The translations under genes were made by a program, and so were the position numbers. Of a DNA stretch of 64,000 nt, positions 35,090-45,855 are shown in pieces. The notes below the pieces were generated by a model. That model saw only the letters and a list, made by a program, of their open reading frames with translations, was not told the origin of the DNA and made no database searches. The stretch covers positions 124,001-188,000 of the forward strand of contig JAANYP010002947.1 of the NCBI GenBank assembly GCA_020465985.1, read 5' to 3'. Position 1 is the first letter of the stretch; each line of letters begins with the position of its first letter. Source of the stretch: Centrapalus pauciflorus. Lineage: Eukaryota > Streptophyta > Magnoliopsida > Asterales > Asteraceae.

Positions 35090-37387
35090 GTTGCATCAAT
35101 ACTTCACCAAGTCCCAACCTCGAAGCATCTGTGTATACAACAAAGTCCTCATTACCCTCTGGTAGGGCAAGTATCGGTGCTTCACTTAAGGTTTTCTTCA
35201 AAACATCAAACGCCTCTTGCTGCACGGTTTCCCAGACAAAATGTGCATTCTTCTTTGTTAACATAGTTAAAGGGACTGCAATCTTGGAAAAATCCTTAAT
35301 GAACCTCCGATAATAGCCCGCCAGCCCCAGAAAGCTTCTGACTTCAGTAGCTCAACGAGGCGGCTCCCAGTTTCTTACTGCTTCTACCTTAGCCGGATCT
35401 ACAGAAATTCCGGCCCCCGAAATCACATGCCCTAAAAACTGAATCTGTTGCAGCCAAAATTCACATTTTGAGAACTTGGCATACAACTTCTCTTTTCTTA
35501 GCAATTCCAGCAACTCCCTTAAATGATCAGCATGTTCGGCTTCCGACTTAGAGTATACTAAAATATCATCGATAAACACAATTACCGATTTATCCAACAT
35601 CGATCTACATACTCTATTCATTAAATCCATAAACACTGCCGGGGCATTGGTTAAACCGAAAGGCATCACCAGAAACTCGTAATGCCCATACCGAGTCCTG
35701 AAGGCTGTCTTTGGCACATCTTCCTCTCGAACCTTCAATTGATGATATCCCGATCTCAAATCAATCTTAGAAAATACACTCGCCCCATGTAATTGGTCGA
35801 ACAAATCGTCTATCCTCGGCAGCGGATACGTGTTCTTAACAGTCAGTTTATTCAATTCCTGGTAATCAATGCACATTCGCATTGTACCATCCTTCTTTTT
35901 CACAAACAAAACAGGGGCTCCCCACGGCGATGAACTTGGTCGAATAAAACCCTTGTCCAACAACTCCTGGAGTTGCGTCATCATCTCTTTCATCTCGGTT
36001 GGGGCAAGGCGATAAGGAGAACGAGCTACCGGTGCAGCTCCAGGGATCAGATCAATTCTAAATTCCACTTGTCTCTCAGGCGGCACGCCAGACAAGTCTT
36101 CCGGAAACACATCCGGGAATAGTGAAACAACAGGCACATCGGCCAACGTCTTCTTCTCAGCCTTGGCATCAATAGCATATGCCAGGTAAGCGTCACAACC
36201 CTTTGCAACAAGCTTTCGGGCTTTTGCAATGGTCAACAAACATAGATCCCCACTTCTCCTATCCCCATAAATGCAGATCTCACGCCCCTCCGGAGTAGTT
36301 ATCTTTATCATCCGCTTCTTACATACTATGTGGGCTTCGTTCTCTATCAACCAATCCATCCCGACAATTACATCAAATTCACTAAACTCGATCGGAATCA
36401 AGTCCAAATTGAAGACTACATCTTCAATCACTAAGGTGCAGTTTCGGTATACATGATCTACTTTAACTAGAGTATTACTAGCAGTTTCAATATCTAGTAC
36501 AGCAGATAGCTTAGACAAAGGCATGGCAAGTTGTTGTGCAAACATAGTAGATACAAACGATCTATTGGCACCCGAGTCAAATAATACTCTTGCAGGTAAA
36601 GAGTTTACAATTAACATACCCGTGACCACCTCCGGGTTTTCCCTAGCCTCCTCTGCAGTGATTTGAAAGGCACGAGCCGGTGCCCTTTGTGACTGACCCC
36701 GACCCCGGTTAACTGAACCACCGCTTGAACCTCCCGAAGATCGTGTTGATGTTGGAGCAGCAGCTGCTGGAGCATCTGATCTTCGTGGACATTCATTCTG
36801 AAAGTGGCCCAACTCTCCGCAGCAAAAACACGCACGCCCGTTGGTGCACTTGCCGAAGTGTTCCAGATGACACTTGTTACAATACTGTGGCTCAGTGTTG
36901 ATAGAGTATGCACGAGCACGACCGGAAGAACTAGACTGTCGACGGAAGGACTGTTGTGGCGAGTACTGCGAAGATCGTGAAGAACCAGAATAACCTCCTT
37001 CGCGTTGGCGTTTCGGTGGTGAAGGTTGAGTTGGATTAGCTGAAGCAGCAGCGGACCCCATCACGTAACCAGACATACTTAAAATCTGTTCCACATTTCT
37101 GGCGGCTTCCAATAGATCAGCAAATGTGGGGTAGCGTACATTGCTCATCACCATCCGGATTTCCAAATCAAGACCAGCCTCAAACCTGGTCACTTTCCTT
37201 TCCTCGGTATCCACTTGATGAGGCGCGAACAAACTGAGCCTAGTAAACTCTACAGCATACTGGGACACAGACTTAGTCCCCTGAATCAGCGTCATGAACT
37301 TAGCTTCAAGTCTTCGGCGCTCATCGGCCGGGCAGTACTGCTGAGTAAAAATTTCAGTGAACTCAGCCCATTTCATTACAGCAACCT
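35090..37387 (-). pseudogene. Tekay-C Gag (C-terminal), protease, RT and partial RNase H
   Basis: It continues the Gag frame from 42763 across the nested element. Visible in order are the Gag core end, a CCHC knuckle (CFCCGELGHFQNEC, near residue 183), the protease (LFDSGANRSF) and the RT with FIDDILVYS. The RT runs without an intron through FWLQQ-IQFLGH. An in-frame TGA at about 35352 follows NWEPPR. RNase H then stops abruptly after GEVLMQRG, where the internal deletion begins. Confidence 0.88.
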
Positions 37388-37710
37388 TGTTGGGAATAAA
37401 TAATAGAGATGAAACAATTATATTGTATATGTTTGTAAATTCTAAATAGTTTAGGGGTTGTTTGTGTAAATACTTAATACTTGTGTATTAAGTATAAATA
37501 GGAATGATATGTGCACTGTTGAAGAATGAATCTCAGATTACACAAAAATACACGGCTGGATTTAGAGAGAAAGAAGGATTGCTTTGTAAGAAAGCCGAAA
37601 TCTCCAATGTAATATTTTCTCCCTTAATCATTCAATAAATTGTGTTTAATTGTTAATTGTTCATATGAATTGTTCTATGTTGTATGAATTGCTAGAAATA
37701 TGAATTCACA
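37388..37710 (+). repeat. 5' LTR of the non-autonomous element (323 bp)
   Basis: TGTTGGGAATAAATA...GAATTCACA. It has a TATA-like AGTATAAATAGG near 37490-37501. Confidence 0.94.
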
Positions 37711-37712
37711 AT

Positions 37713-37725
37713 TGGTATCAGAGCC
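37713..37725 (+). other. Primer binding site (tRNA-iMet), non-autonomous element
   Basis: TGGTATCAGAGCC, two bases after the LTR. Confidence 0.93.
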
Positions 37726-38184
37726 TAATATGGCTGAATATTAGTGAATTTTGAATCTGAAATAAATTTTTTTTAATATACTGTTATATTCATTTTTTTT
37801 GAAAATCCGAAAATCAATTGAGGATTTTGATTTTGTGGATGAAATGATCTGAATTTTGGATCGAAGGTGTGAAATTTAAAGGCGAATCTGATGATATAAA
37901 CATCAAATATTATCTCAAAACACACAGAATTTAATTGAGAAATTTCAGATTTTTTGAAAAAGTGTGTGTTCTTGAGGTTTTTGGTCGATTTTTGGTTTTT
38001 AATCAAGAATTAGCCAAAGTGATTTCACAAAAGTTGTTTCTGCTATTAAAACGAACCTTCGAAATCAATTTGAGGTCAATTCATGGATTTTTGTTGAAAA
38101 AGTTTGAATCTGATCTTGTTTTTGTTGAAAAATGATAAAACTCGGGCACAACTAAATTCATAGTGTCATTCAAGTTTTATAAAG

Positions 38185-38605
38185 AAGGCATTCGAGTTTT
38201 ATTAAAGCTTTATTCGAGTTTTATGATAGCTTTATTCGAGTTTTATGAAGCTTTGACCGAGTTTTATCAATGCTTTGACCGAGTTTCATCCGTTGTTATT
38301 CGAGTTTCATACTTCTTTGACCGAGTTTCATCCATTGTTATTCGAGTTTCATACTTCATTGACCGAGTTTCATGAAGCTTTAATCGAGTTTAACTTCTTT
38401 GTAATTCGAATTGATTTCTATTTCATTCGAGAAAGTTCAAGGGTTATTCGAGTTGAATCCTTTCTCATTCGAGTTTCACACTCAATCATTCGAGTTTTAT
38501 ACTTCTTCATTCGAGTTTGGTGATTCTTTATTCGAGTTTGATACTTCATCATTCGAGTTTGATCATTACATATTCGAGTTGAGTCATTATTCATTCGAGT
38601 TTCAT
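38185..38605 (+). repeat. CGAGTTT repeat cluster in the leader
   Basis: Eighteen CGAGTT words, mostly as (A/C)TTCGAGTTT(C/T)AT, lie in about 420 bases. They are spaced 15-40 bases apart, with a roughly 60-base higher-order duplication near 38265-38365. Several frames are open only because of this composition. It lies between the primer site and the ORF. Confidence 0.82.
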
Positions 38606-38917
38606 CATACTCTTGACTATTTGACCTTTGCTGCTTAAATTGACCATAACTTTTGACTGGAACATCGTTAGAAGGCCTACCATACGTCAAATCGAAGCTT
38701 GAAAAGAGATCTACATTTCTAGAACCGGCATAGCCGGTTCGGTAAATTTTCGAGGCCCAATTCCACTCCAGAAAAAAGTTACGGGCAATTTTATGCAGAA
38801 AATCTGAAATTTCAACGTCAAAAAGTCATTTCAGAGCTGATTTTTCACTAGTTATCATTAACTGAAATAGCTTTTCAAAGTTTTATCAGAATTCACTCAG
38901 TTTCTCCATAAAAGATC

Positions 38918-40183
38918 TTGGAAGATTCAATTTCTAAGCAATTCATAATGGAATTTGAACAATTGTCAAAGTCTGAGCTGATTTTCAAACTTACTGAATC
39001 TGAAAAGATTCGTAAGAACAATTACGACATTCTCATTCAGTTAAATACTGATAAACATTTGGCGTTACGTGACGTACAAATACTGAATGAAGAAATTCAG
39101 AGCTTAAAAGAAAAACAAAACTCTGAGAGTTGTGCTCAACAATTGAAAATATCTGAATTATTTAAAGAACTTGATGAGCTGAAACAAGAAAATTTTCAGA
39201 ATGCAACTCAACTGAAATATCTTTTGCCTGAAAGATCTGATCTTTACAAGAAAGTTAAGGATCTTGAAGATACACTTTCTAAGACAAAACAAACTGGTCA
39301 GAATTGTATTTTAAACAAAAATGAAGAATTTTTTGCTTTTCAACAAGAGTTGTCTTTATCTAAAGATTTGATTGAGAAGGAAAGACATGAGTTCTTACTC
39401 AAAGAACAAGATTTTAAATCAAAATCTGAATTGTTTGAAGATGAAAGAAACATGTTTTTAATCAAAGAACAATCTTTTAAATCTGATTATCAATCATTTG
39501 ATCATGACAGAAATTCAAATTTAGTCATTATCAAAAGTTTGGAAGATCAGATACTTCATCATACAAAACAATTACATGTGTTTACTTTATCAACTGAGTC
39601 AAAGGTTAAGACCCCTTCTTCAGTATGTTTAAAATCCAATGTTGATCACTCTGGTTTATCTTCTGTAAGTGAAGTGAATCTAACTAACTCTGCTAAGTTT
39701 GATTCATCTTCAGATCTGAAACTTAAGTATCTTCTCAAGATACATAAAGGCAAAGACAAAATTATTGAACAACTTCCGGTCAAGACTTACACTGGTGAAT
39801 CTTCGAAGTCAAATTTTCCTAAAGTTTCTGAAAATACTAGTCATTCTAATCATAAAATATTTTCACAGAAAAATACCAAGTATTATCAGAAACAGGCAAG
39901 AACCGGACAGTTGTTCATAAAGAAGAGTTTGAAAAAGTCTGAACATTCAAAGTCAAGTTTCTTTAGAAATTCAGATATTCAATTTCCAAATACTCAAAGA
40001 AATTTGTTTTCTGCTTTTGAGAAAGAAGCTGATAGTTATAATTTGCAATGGGTACCTAAATCCAAGTACAAGTGGGTACCTAAACCCAAGTACAATTGGG
40101 TACCAAAACCCATTTTGAAATGGGTACCCAAGAGCGCTAACAAGTCTGGATCCAAATCTGTTTGGATACCAAAGACATCTTAA
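38918..40183 (+). CDS. Coiled-coil protein with C-terminal WVPK repeats (421 aa)
   Basis: An intact ORF starting MEDSISKQFIMEFEQLSK. Residues about 10-220 are charged and heptad-rich (Leu, Glu, Lys), predicting long coiled coils; two RHEFLLKEQDFKS-type segments are near-repeats. A Ser/Lys-rich linker follows. The last 46 residues hold five tandem W(V/I)PK motifs (QWVPKSKYKWVPKPKY, then NWVPK, KWVPK, VWIPK) spaced 8-15 residues apart. There is no CCHC knuckle, protease or polymerase. The copia element at 55788-57530 encodes a decayed homologue between Gag and protease. This is therefore a Gag-linker domain kept alone in a non-autonomous element. An RNA-binding or Gag-interaction role is conceivable but not shown. 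I do not recognise a named family. Confidence 0.88.
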   Translation: MEDSISKQFIMEFEQLSKSELIFKLTESEKIRKNNYDILIQLNTDKHLALRDVQILNEEIQSLKEKQNSESCAQQLKISELFKELDELKQENFQNATQLKYLLPERSDLYKKVKDLEDTLSKTKQTGQNCILNKNEEFFAFQQELSLSKDLIEKERHEFLLKEQDFKSKSELFEDERNMFLIKEQSFKSDYQSFDHDRNSNLVIIKSLEDQILHHTKQLHVFTLSTESKVKTPSSVCLKSNVDHSGLSSVSEVNLTNSAKFDSSSDLKLKYLLKIHKGKDKIIEQLPVKTYTGESSKSNFPKVSENTSHSNHKIFSQKNTKYYQKQARTGQLFIKKSLKKSEHSKSSFFRNSDIQFPNTQRNLFSAFEKEADSYNLQWVPKSKYKWVPKPKYNWVPKPILKWVPKSANKSGSKSVWIPKTS

Positions 40184-40201
40184 ATTTTGCAGGTTATAGG
40201 T

Positions 40202-40411
40202 TTCTTATCATTCCAGATAAGGACCCGTTCTTCATTTCAATAGGCTCTTGATTACTTCAGGTCAAGACCCGTGCTTCAACTCAAAATTGGTTTCTAGTTA
40301 AATTCAGACTAGAACCCGGACTTCAATGAACCAGAGACAATGGTTTTCAGTTACTTCAGACTGAAACCCAAGCTTATGCGACAAATGGCTTCTAATCACT
40401 TCAGATTAGAA
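40202..40411 (+). other. Array of five covarying hairpins
   Basis: Stems: 40202-40209/40216-40223, 40246-40252/40261-40267, 40292-40298/40308-40314, 40345-40351/40360-40366 and 40390-40397/40404-40411. Each stem has 7-8 pairs (two stems include a G-T wobble) and a different sequence, for example TTCTAGT/ACTAGAA, TTTCAGT/ACTGAAA and TTCTAATC/GATTAGAA. The loop resembles TACTTCAG, and in four of the five units an ACCCG follows (ACCCA in the fourth). Units repeat every 44-53 bases. It starts 18 bases after the stop codon, just after a TTTTGCAG. Confidence 0.82.
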
Positions 40412-41857
40412 CCCGATTCTGAAAGACAAATCTTTCTGGAATTCCTGCCCTGCATTCAACTCTGATGCTGAATTGACAAATAGGGAGTTTTATTTTTATA
40501 ATTTTTTGCTCTTTGTTTCATTTCTATGAGTTGACTAACTGTGTCTGCTTATTTCCAGGGGGAGTTTCAGATGCACTTTGACGATGACATTTTTCAAAAC
40601 TATGTGTGATTTTTCACGAAAATATTTGACACACACATAAAAAGAGTTTTTGAGCTGAAAAGAAATATTTTTATGAATCTCTGAATCTATCATTGAGATT
40701 AATTGATCTAATCTCTTTGATTTTCATAATCTCATTTCTTCTGAGATTCTCTTTGTTATAACTCTTCCAATTTATACTGGATTCTCCCGTTATCTCCCAA
40801 ATGCTAATTCTTTCAAGAAAGTCTGGTTCTTTTCATATCATATATCAGATTTTCTATTTCATTATGATATCTCCCATATTATTTGAAAATAATCTCTCTG
40901 ATATCTCTTGAGCTTCAAAGCTGAAAATCTTTCTGCTGACTCCGATTATGCACCAATCTGAGTGATAGGCATAAATTTCGCTTCTATGGTCTAACCAGAA
41001 CCGGAAGACCTACCCAAGGAGCAAACCAACTATAGTTTGTGTGGGTGAGGGTTCTTTAGGTTTATTAGTTGAGAAGTGTCAGTTATCACGGGATACTGAC
41101 AGGGTCGAGCAGAGATAAAATGTAAATGAGAGGGATATTGATATTAAAAGGAGATGGTGGTGCATCAGATCATGCTTTTCTCATAAAGCTGACTGAATTT
41201 AATTCTGAAAAGTGAGCTGGAGGGAGCTAGGTTGAAAAATGCTGAGAGCTGAGAGTTGAGAAAGGATTTGAAGAAAAGATAATCCTATCCTACACTGTGT
41301 CTGCTGGGTAAACCACATAATCTATCAAGCCCTAGGCGACTTGATATTGAAAAAGACGTCATGGACCCAGTGACGCATGCACTTAACCCCACCAACTACT
41401 CAGTTATCTCTCAAAAGATTTCTGTTTCAATAATCACGGAGATATAACACATTTCTATCGATATATCATTTGGATATTATTGATATTGAAACAAGGAAGA
41501 CAGTTGCTCCGGTCTCCAATTTCATTTGATGCACATTGTGTCTAGAGCTGATTATATACACTTTTAGGACACATCGAGTCTATCAGTCTGCGTGACTATA
41601 AACTGCTAGTCCAAAGTGACTAAGCCGGAACAAATAAGAGTGATTCTTTCATGATAAAGGATTTCACGATGACTATTTGGAAATCCTACCAGTGTTAACA
41701 TCACGCCAGCGCTGAAAGTAGGTCACATAGATTTTGTCTATTGTGCAAACAGGAATCCTATGTGGACCTGGACTTGTTTTCTCACAAAATGAATGTGTTT
41801 CATTTTCCCCAAAGTTGTAAAGCTTTGTTTTGTTCTAAAAAGATATAATATCAATTC
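40412..41857 (+). other. Non-coding internal region of the non-autonomous element
   Basis: This 1.4-kb stretch has no supported coding sequence. It contains an acceptor-like CTTATTTCCAG followed by AGGGGGAG (40557-40564), the first of the polypurine tracts. It is rich in TCTGA and CTGAAA words. It occupies the place where pol would lie in an autonomous relative but shows no protein similarity to pol. Confidence 0.65.
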
Positions 41858-42434
41858 GAGGGGGAGTGAACTTTTTGAGGGGGTGAGATAAATCTGTTTT
41901 GTATAGGGGGAGAGATGTCAGTTTAAGGGGGAGAAAATCAATTTGTAATAATTTCTGAGTTGTAATTGTTGTTGTATTTCTTCTACTGTAATTTCATTGA
42001 ATTAATGTTTCTGAAGTTTTTGCATGATGTTCATAATTTTTTATGATCATCATGAGGGGGAGAAAAGCTGAATTTCAGAAACAACAGTTGAGTAGATTAA
42101 AGTCAACTGAAGACAATTGCTACACATATCAAATGAATTGATCAAGGGAGAGAATTAAAAAGCTATTCATGATTCAAGGGGGAGTGTACTCACAAGAAAA
42201 TACAAGAAAAGAGAAGATCAGAGAAGAAGAGTTGTGAAGATCAGAGAGAGACAAATAAAGAAAAGAAGAAGATTCAGAGATCAGAGAATAGAAGAATATT
42301 CACGAAAAAGTCCCTGAAATGATCTTTTATCAGAAAATTGATTTCATCTCTAAGGGGGAGATTGTTAGGCACAATATTTGTAGAGCTGAAATGAATATTA
42401 TTTTAATAATTGTGTTCATCTCTAAGGGGGAGAA
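41858..42434 (+). repeat. Multiple polypurine-tract array before the 3' LTR
   Basis: GGGGGAG-type tracts near 41858, 41877, 41905, 41926, 42054, 42176, 42352 and 42424; the last abuts the LTR. Repeated polypurine tracts upstream of the 3' LTR are a known Sirevirus hallmark. The tract at 42352 is followed by TGTTAGGCACAA, which looks like an older LTR start. Confidence 0.78.
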
Positions 42435-42757
42435 TGTTGGGAATAAATAATAGAGATGAAACAATTATATTGTATATGTTTGTAAATTCTAAATAGTTTA
42501 GGGGTTGTTTGTGTAAATACTTAATACTTGTGTATTAAGTATAAATAGGAATGATATGTGCACTGTTGAAGAATGAATCTCAGATTACACAAAAATACAC
42601 GGCTGGATTTAGAGAGAAAGAAGGATTGCTTTGTAAGAAAGCCGAAATCTCCAATGTAATATTTTCTCCCTTAATCATTCAATAAATTGTGTTTAATTGT
42701 TAATTGTTCATATGAATTGTTCTATGTTGTATGAATTGCTAGAAATATGAATTCACA
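42435..42757 (+). repeat. 3' LTR of the non-autonomous element (323 bp)
   Basis: Same length as the 5' copy, and I see no difference in sequence. Confidence 0.94.
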
Positions 42758-42762
42758 AACCT

Positions 42763-43180
42763 TCTCCATTGTTAGTGCATTCACCATCGAGTTCCACCAC
42801 ATTATTGCGTCTTTGGTGAACATGGCAGTAGCGAATCGGACCATATCCTTCTCAGCACAATCGCTGATTCGGAAAGTCCTTTCTGTAGCTGTTATCCACT
42901 CCAATGCAGTAACAGCATCCCCCAGTCCATTGAATTCGACTGCTCCATTTCCCTTAAAGTCCTTGAAACGACAACCCCTGGGCTTATTAGATGACCCAGT
43001 GTTGTCATCTTGCTCGTCAATGTTTCCTCCCTCCTTTTCCTTATTCTTCATTTTCTCTTCTCTTCGCTTAGCTTCGGCCTCATCTCGAGCCCGAAACTGA
43101 TCTTGAATCATCTGATTTTGCTCAGCCATCAAGGCTAGCATCATTTCTCTCGTCTCTTCTGGTGTCATTCCTCCAGACAT
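42763..43180 (-). pseudogene. Tekay-C Gag N-terminus
   Basis: MSGGMTPEETREMM at 43180 follows CATATTTCAG|AACATG, the same acceptor context as in Tekay-A. It has a charged region (RDEAEAKRREEKMKNKEKE) and the start of the Gag core (CRFKDFKGNGAVEFNG, ALEWITATERTF). The frame is cut at LTMEKV by the 37388-42757 insertion and continues at 37387 (AVMKWAEFTEIF). Except for the insertion this part is intact. Confidence 0.9.
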
Positions 43181-43378
43181 GTTCTGAAATATGAAACGTA
43201 TAACTTATTTAGTAACATGTCATTAATTTATAGACACCACCCAATTGTCCCGTATGATAGTCAATATTCTTATGATTACTAGATCGTAACCTATCTTAAT
43301 TCATTGCTTAAGATCACTACATGTCAACACTTAATGTTTGAGACCAAGACCTCACGGACACTTGAATCTCAAACTACT

Positions 43379-43390
43379 GCTCTGATACCA
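43379..43390 (-). other. Primer binding site (tRNA-iMet type), Tekay-C
   Basis: Minus-strand TGGTATCAGAGC, five bases inside the 5' LTR edge at 43396. Confidence 0.88.
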
Positions 43391-43395
43391 TAGGC

Positions 43396-45460
43396 TGTGA
43401 CACCCTTGCCACATTAACCACCAATTACATAACACCCAGGATTAATCACCAACATACAAATTTCATAATGATCTAATATCTTAATTAAAGTGCGGAAGCA
43501 AAATACATAAATAAAAGTATTACAACAGAGTCTAACACCCTACGGTGCTACAAAGGTTGCACGTCTAAGTCTACAAACTCAAAATTATTACATTATCCCA
43601 AATTCATTACAACAGAATTTCGTAAACCAAATACCAAAGTAAACGGTAGAAATCTTCAAATACTTCAATAGATTTCCTAGCTAGATGGTCCAGCTGTAGA
43701 CTTCCCTTTTCCTGTAAAAATTCAACAACTAAAAGGTAAGCGAATGCTTAGTGAATACTAGATGATTTTTACACATTCTACAAATCTTTATGATGCCCCC
43801 AGAGTATCCGCGGTAACACATACTGTATACTCCACACGTATCCAAGATACGCAAACCTGAGCCGCAGCTCCTTCGAGCTGACACTCGGCATAAGAAAAAC
43901 CAACCATCTGAGGCAGACATTACATCGGGGATGACTTACTGTCTATCCTGACCACAGAGGTGTCAAACTCTTGGTCATATAACACAGTAACATCAGAGTA
44001 CAGATGCGACCACGCAGGTCCATCGAGAGGATGCACAACAAATGAACGGACATGCAACAAATATGAATGTGCATCAACATAAACGCATGTTAGTAGAATG
44101 CCAAACGAACATGAAACAACAGGCCTCAGCAGGCAATGCAAACATAAAGCAGATGCAGGCATGTTAAAAATCAAAGGTACTCACAGTGGGTGCGTTATTA
44201 TACTTCAATTAATTTTATTTCTCCCCGGGATTTCAACCGGATCCACAAAGTACCCCACTGTGGGTTAAACAACACCACAAGGGACCTGTTAGTCAGTTGT
44301 AACAACACATCGTGTCAATAACTGTTTGATTCCATAAAACCAAATTTTTATAAGTTTTGCAAAAATTTCGACCCTAATTCGGATCCATGTCCGGATTCGG
44401 ATCCCACCCGAATTCGGACCCTATTTCGGTCCCCACATTAGGTTCGGATAATGTTAATTTCGGACCCCATTAGTTCCAATTCGGACACTTGCGAATTTCG
44501 GACCCCATCCGAATTTGAGCCTCAACCGAAATTTCAACACTTAGAAATTATTTTGCTAATTTGAACATCAACATTTCGGATCCTGTCCGAATTCGGTCCG
44601 GATCCGAGTTCCTGCCAGATCCGAATTCGGACATCCGAGTTCATATTGGTGCAGTCTTGATATTTTCCAGATTTAATCCAAGTCATTTTTGGTACTAATT
44701 CAATGCTCGAAATAATTTATGCCAACATAAATATTCTTACTTCTAACCACTTAAACACTAATTTATAACATATTTACATATCAAATTGAACCCCTTTTCA
44801 CTTTGTTCCATTCCGTCGAACACACACACTTAAAACACACACACAATCTCCAAAATCAGACTTATAGTGCGAATCAGAAGCTGAAATTTGATATTTAGCA
44901 TTATATATACTAGATTTAAACTAATCAACAAGAAAATCCAACATGCATCCGTATTTGCAACACTAATTTCAAATTTTCGGTTCATATAAGAACCGACCCA
45001 ACATTCTTCAAAATCAAAGAGTTCTTGTGGTGTTTACCTCAAATTGATGATTGCAGTAGTAATAGTTCCTTGAATACGATCTGATTCCAAATTTCCAGCT
45101 TCAATTATCAACTTTTAATGATCTTTGAATTTCTTAGAGAGAGAGGGAACCGAGAGATGAGAGAGAGAATGATGATTCAAAATGAAAGACCTTTGGTCTT
45201 TTATTTCAAGATTTCCAAGTTTATCACATTTAGTCCCTCAACTCATCCAGTTCCATTAAATACTGATTTATTCTCAACTTATCATCACTAATTTTATAAT
45301 CCTCAATATTTCATAACAATAATAATTTATATTAACTTAATGAATTTAAATCATCAATTACAAAATAGAACCACCAACTTAACTTACATAATTCAACTTA
45401 AATTACCATTTTAAACTTAATAAAATTCAAATACAATAATTTAAATCCGAGGATGTTACA
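43396..45460 (-). repeat. 5' LTR of Tekay-C (2,065 bp)
   Basis: Nearly identical to 32068-34117, with a 15-base insertion in the CACACAC tract near 44830. It carries the same predicted intron (43712-45037) and CCGAATTCGG repeats (about 44385-44645). Confidence 0.93.
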
Positions 45461-45855
45461 GTAGCATGGCAAGATTTTGTTCATGTCGTGACGTGCATGA
45501 TTATGAGCGACAAATGGGGCGATTAAAAGCACGGATCATGAAATTGTAATGGAGTGACATGTTCATCCTAATTTTAGCATGGAGTAGTGCACCTATCTGG
45601 AAATTATCTCCTAATATGGAATTTCTAAACATATCACAGTGAGAAATTCTTTGAAAACCTATATTTAGAAATTACGAGAAAAACATGAAATGTGTATATT
45701 CTAGCAGGTTGCAAACAACTAATGACATAGTGCACCTCTAAAACATGTTCATCTTCAACATCTTGGAATTAGGGCAGAAAACAAGAACTTAAAATTTTCA
45801 TGAAAGAGTAAAATGTCTTGCTTGAAAATGAGAACTAATGAGGAAGAATAGCTTA

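Larger units (their letters stand above)
37388..42757 (+). mobile_element. Non-autonomous Sirevirus-like LTR element with one ORF
   Basis: Two 323-base LTRs (37388-37710 and 42435-42757) that I read as identical, the flanking duplication AACCT (37383-37387 and 42758-42762), a tRNA-iMet primer site and a terminal polypurine tract. The total is 5,370 bases. It has no capsid-type Gag, protease, integrase or RT. It encodes a single 421-residue coiled-coil/WVPK protein, followed by a five-hairpin array and a series of GGGGGAG tracts. The WVPK protein and hairpins match the corresponding middle part of the copia element at 55591-57530. Identical LTRs mean a very recent insertion, so it must be mobilised by an autonomous relative. 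Confidence 0.92.
32068..45460 (-). mobile_element. Tekay-C: full-length Tekay-type element, minus strand, with one nested insertion
   Basis: The LTRs at 43396-45460 (5') and 32068-34117 (3') have TGTGACACC...GGATGTTACA ends on the plus strand and the flanking duplication GTAGC (32063-32067 and 45461-45465). The primer site is at 43379-43390. Gag starts at 43180 and is split by a 5.4-kb element (37388-42757). Protease, RT and part of RNase H follow to about 35100, where an internal deletion joins RNase H to integrase, ending at 34154. Only about a dozen substitutions separate the 2.05-kb LTRs, apart from one 15-base indel. It sits in the predicted leader intron of Athila ORF A. Confidence 0.92.

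Noticed and set aside
38163..38638. Several overlapping open frames in the leader of the innermost element
   Set aside because: Low-complexity CGAGTTT repeats keep three frames open on both strands; there is no protein signal.
42345..42445. Second, longer 3' LTR for the innermost element
   Set aside because: The 5' end has only the 323-base LTR with a primer site and AACCT duplication, so the true boundary is 42435; the upstream copy is at most a relic.
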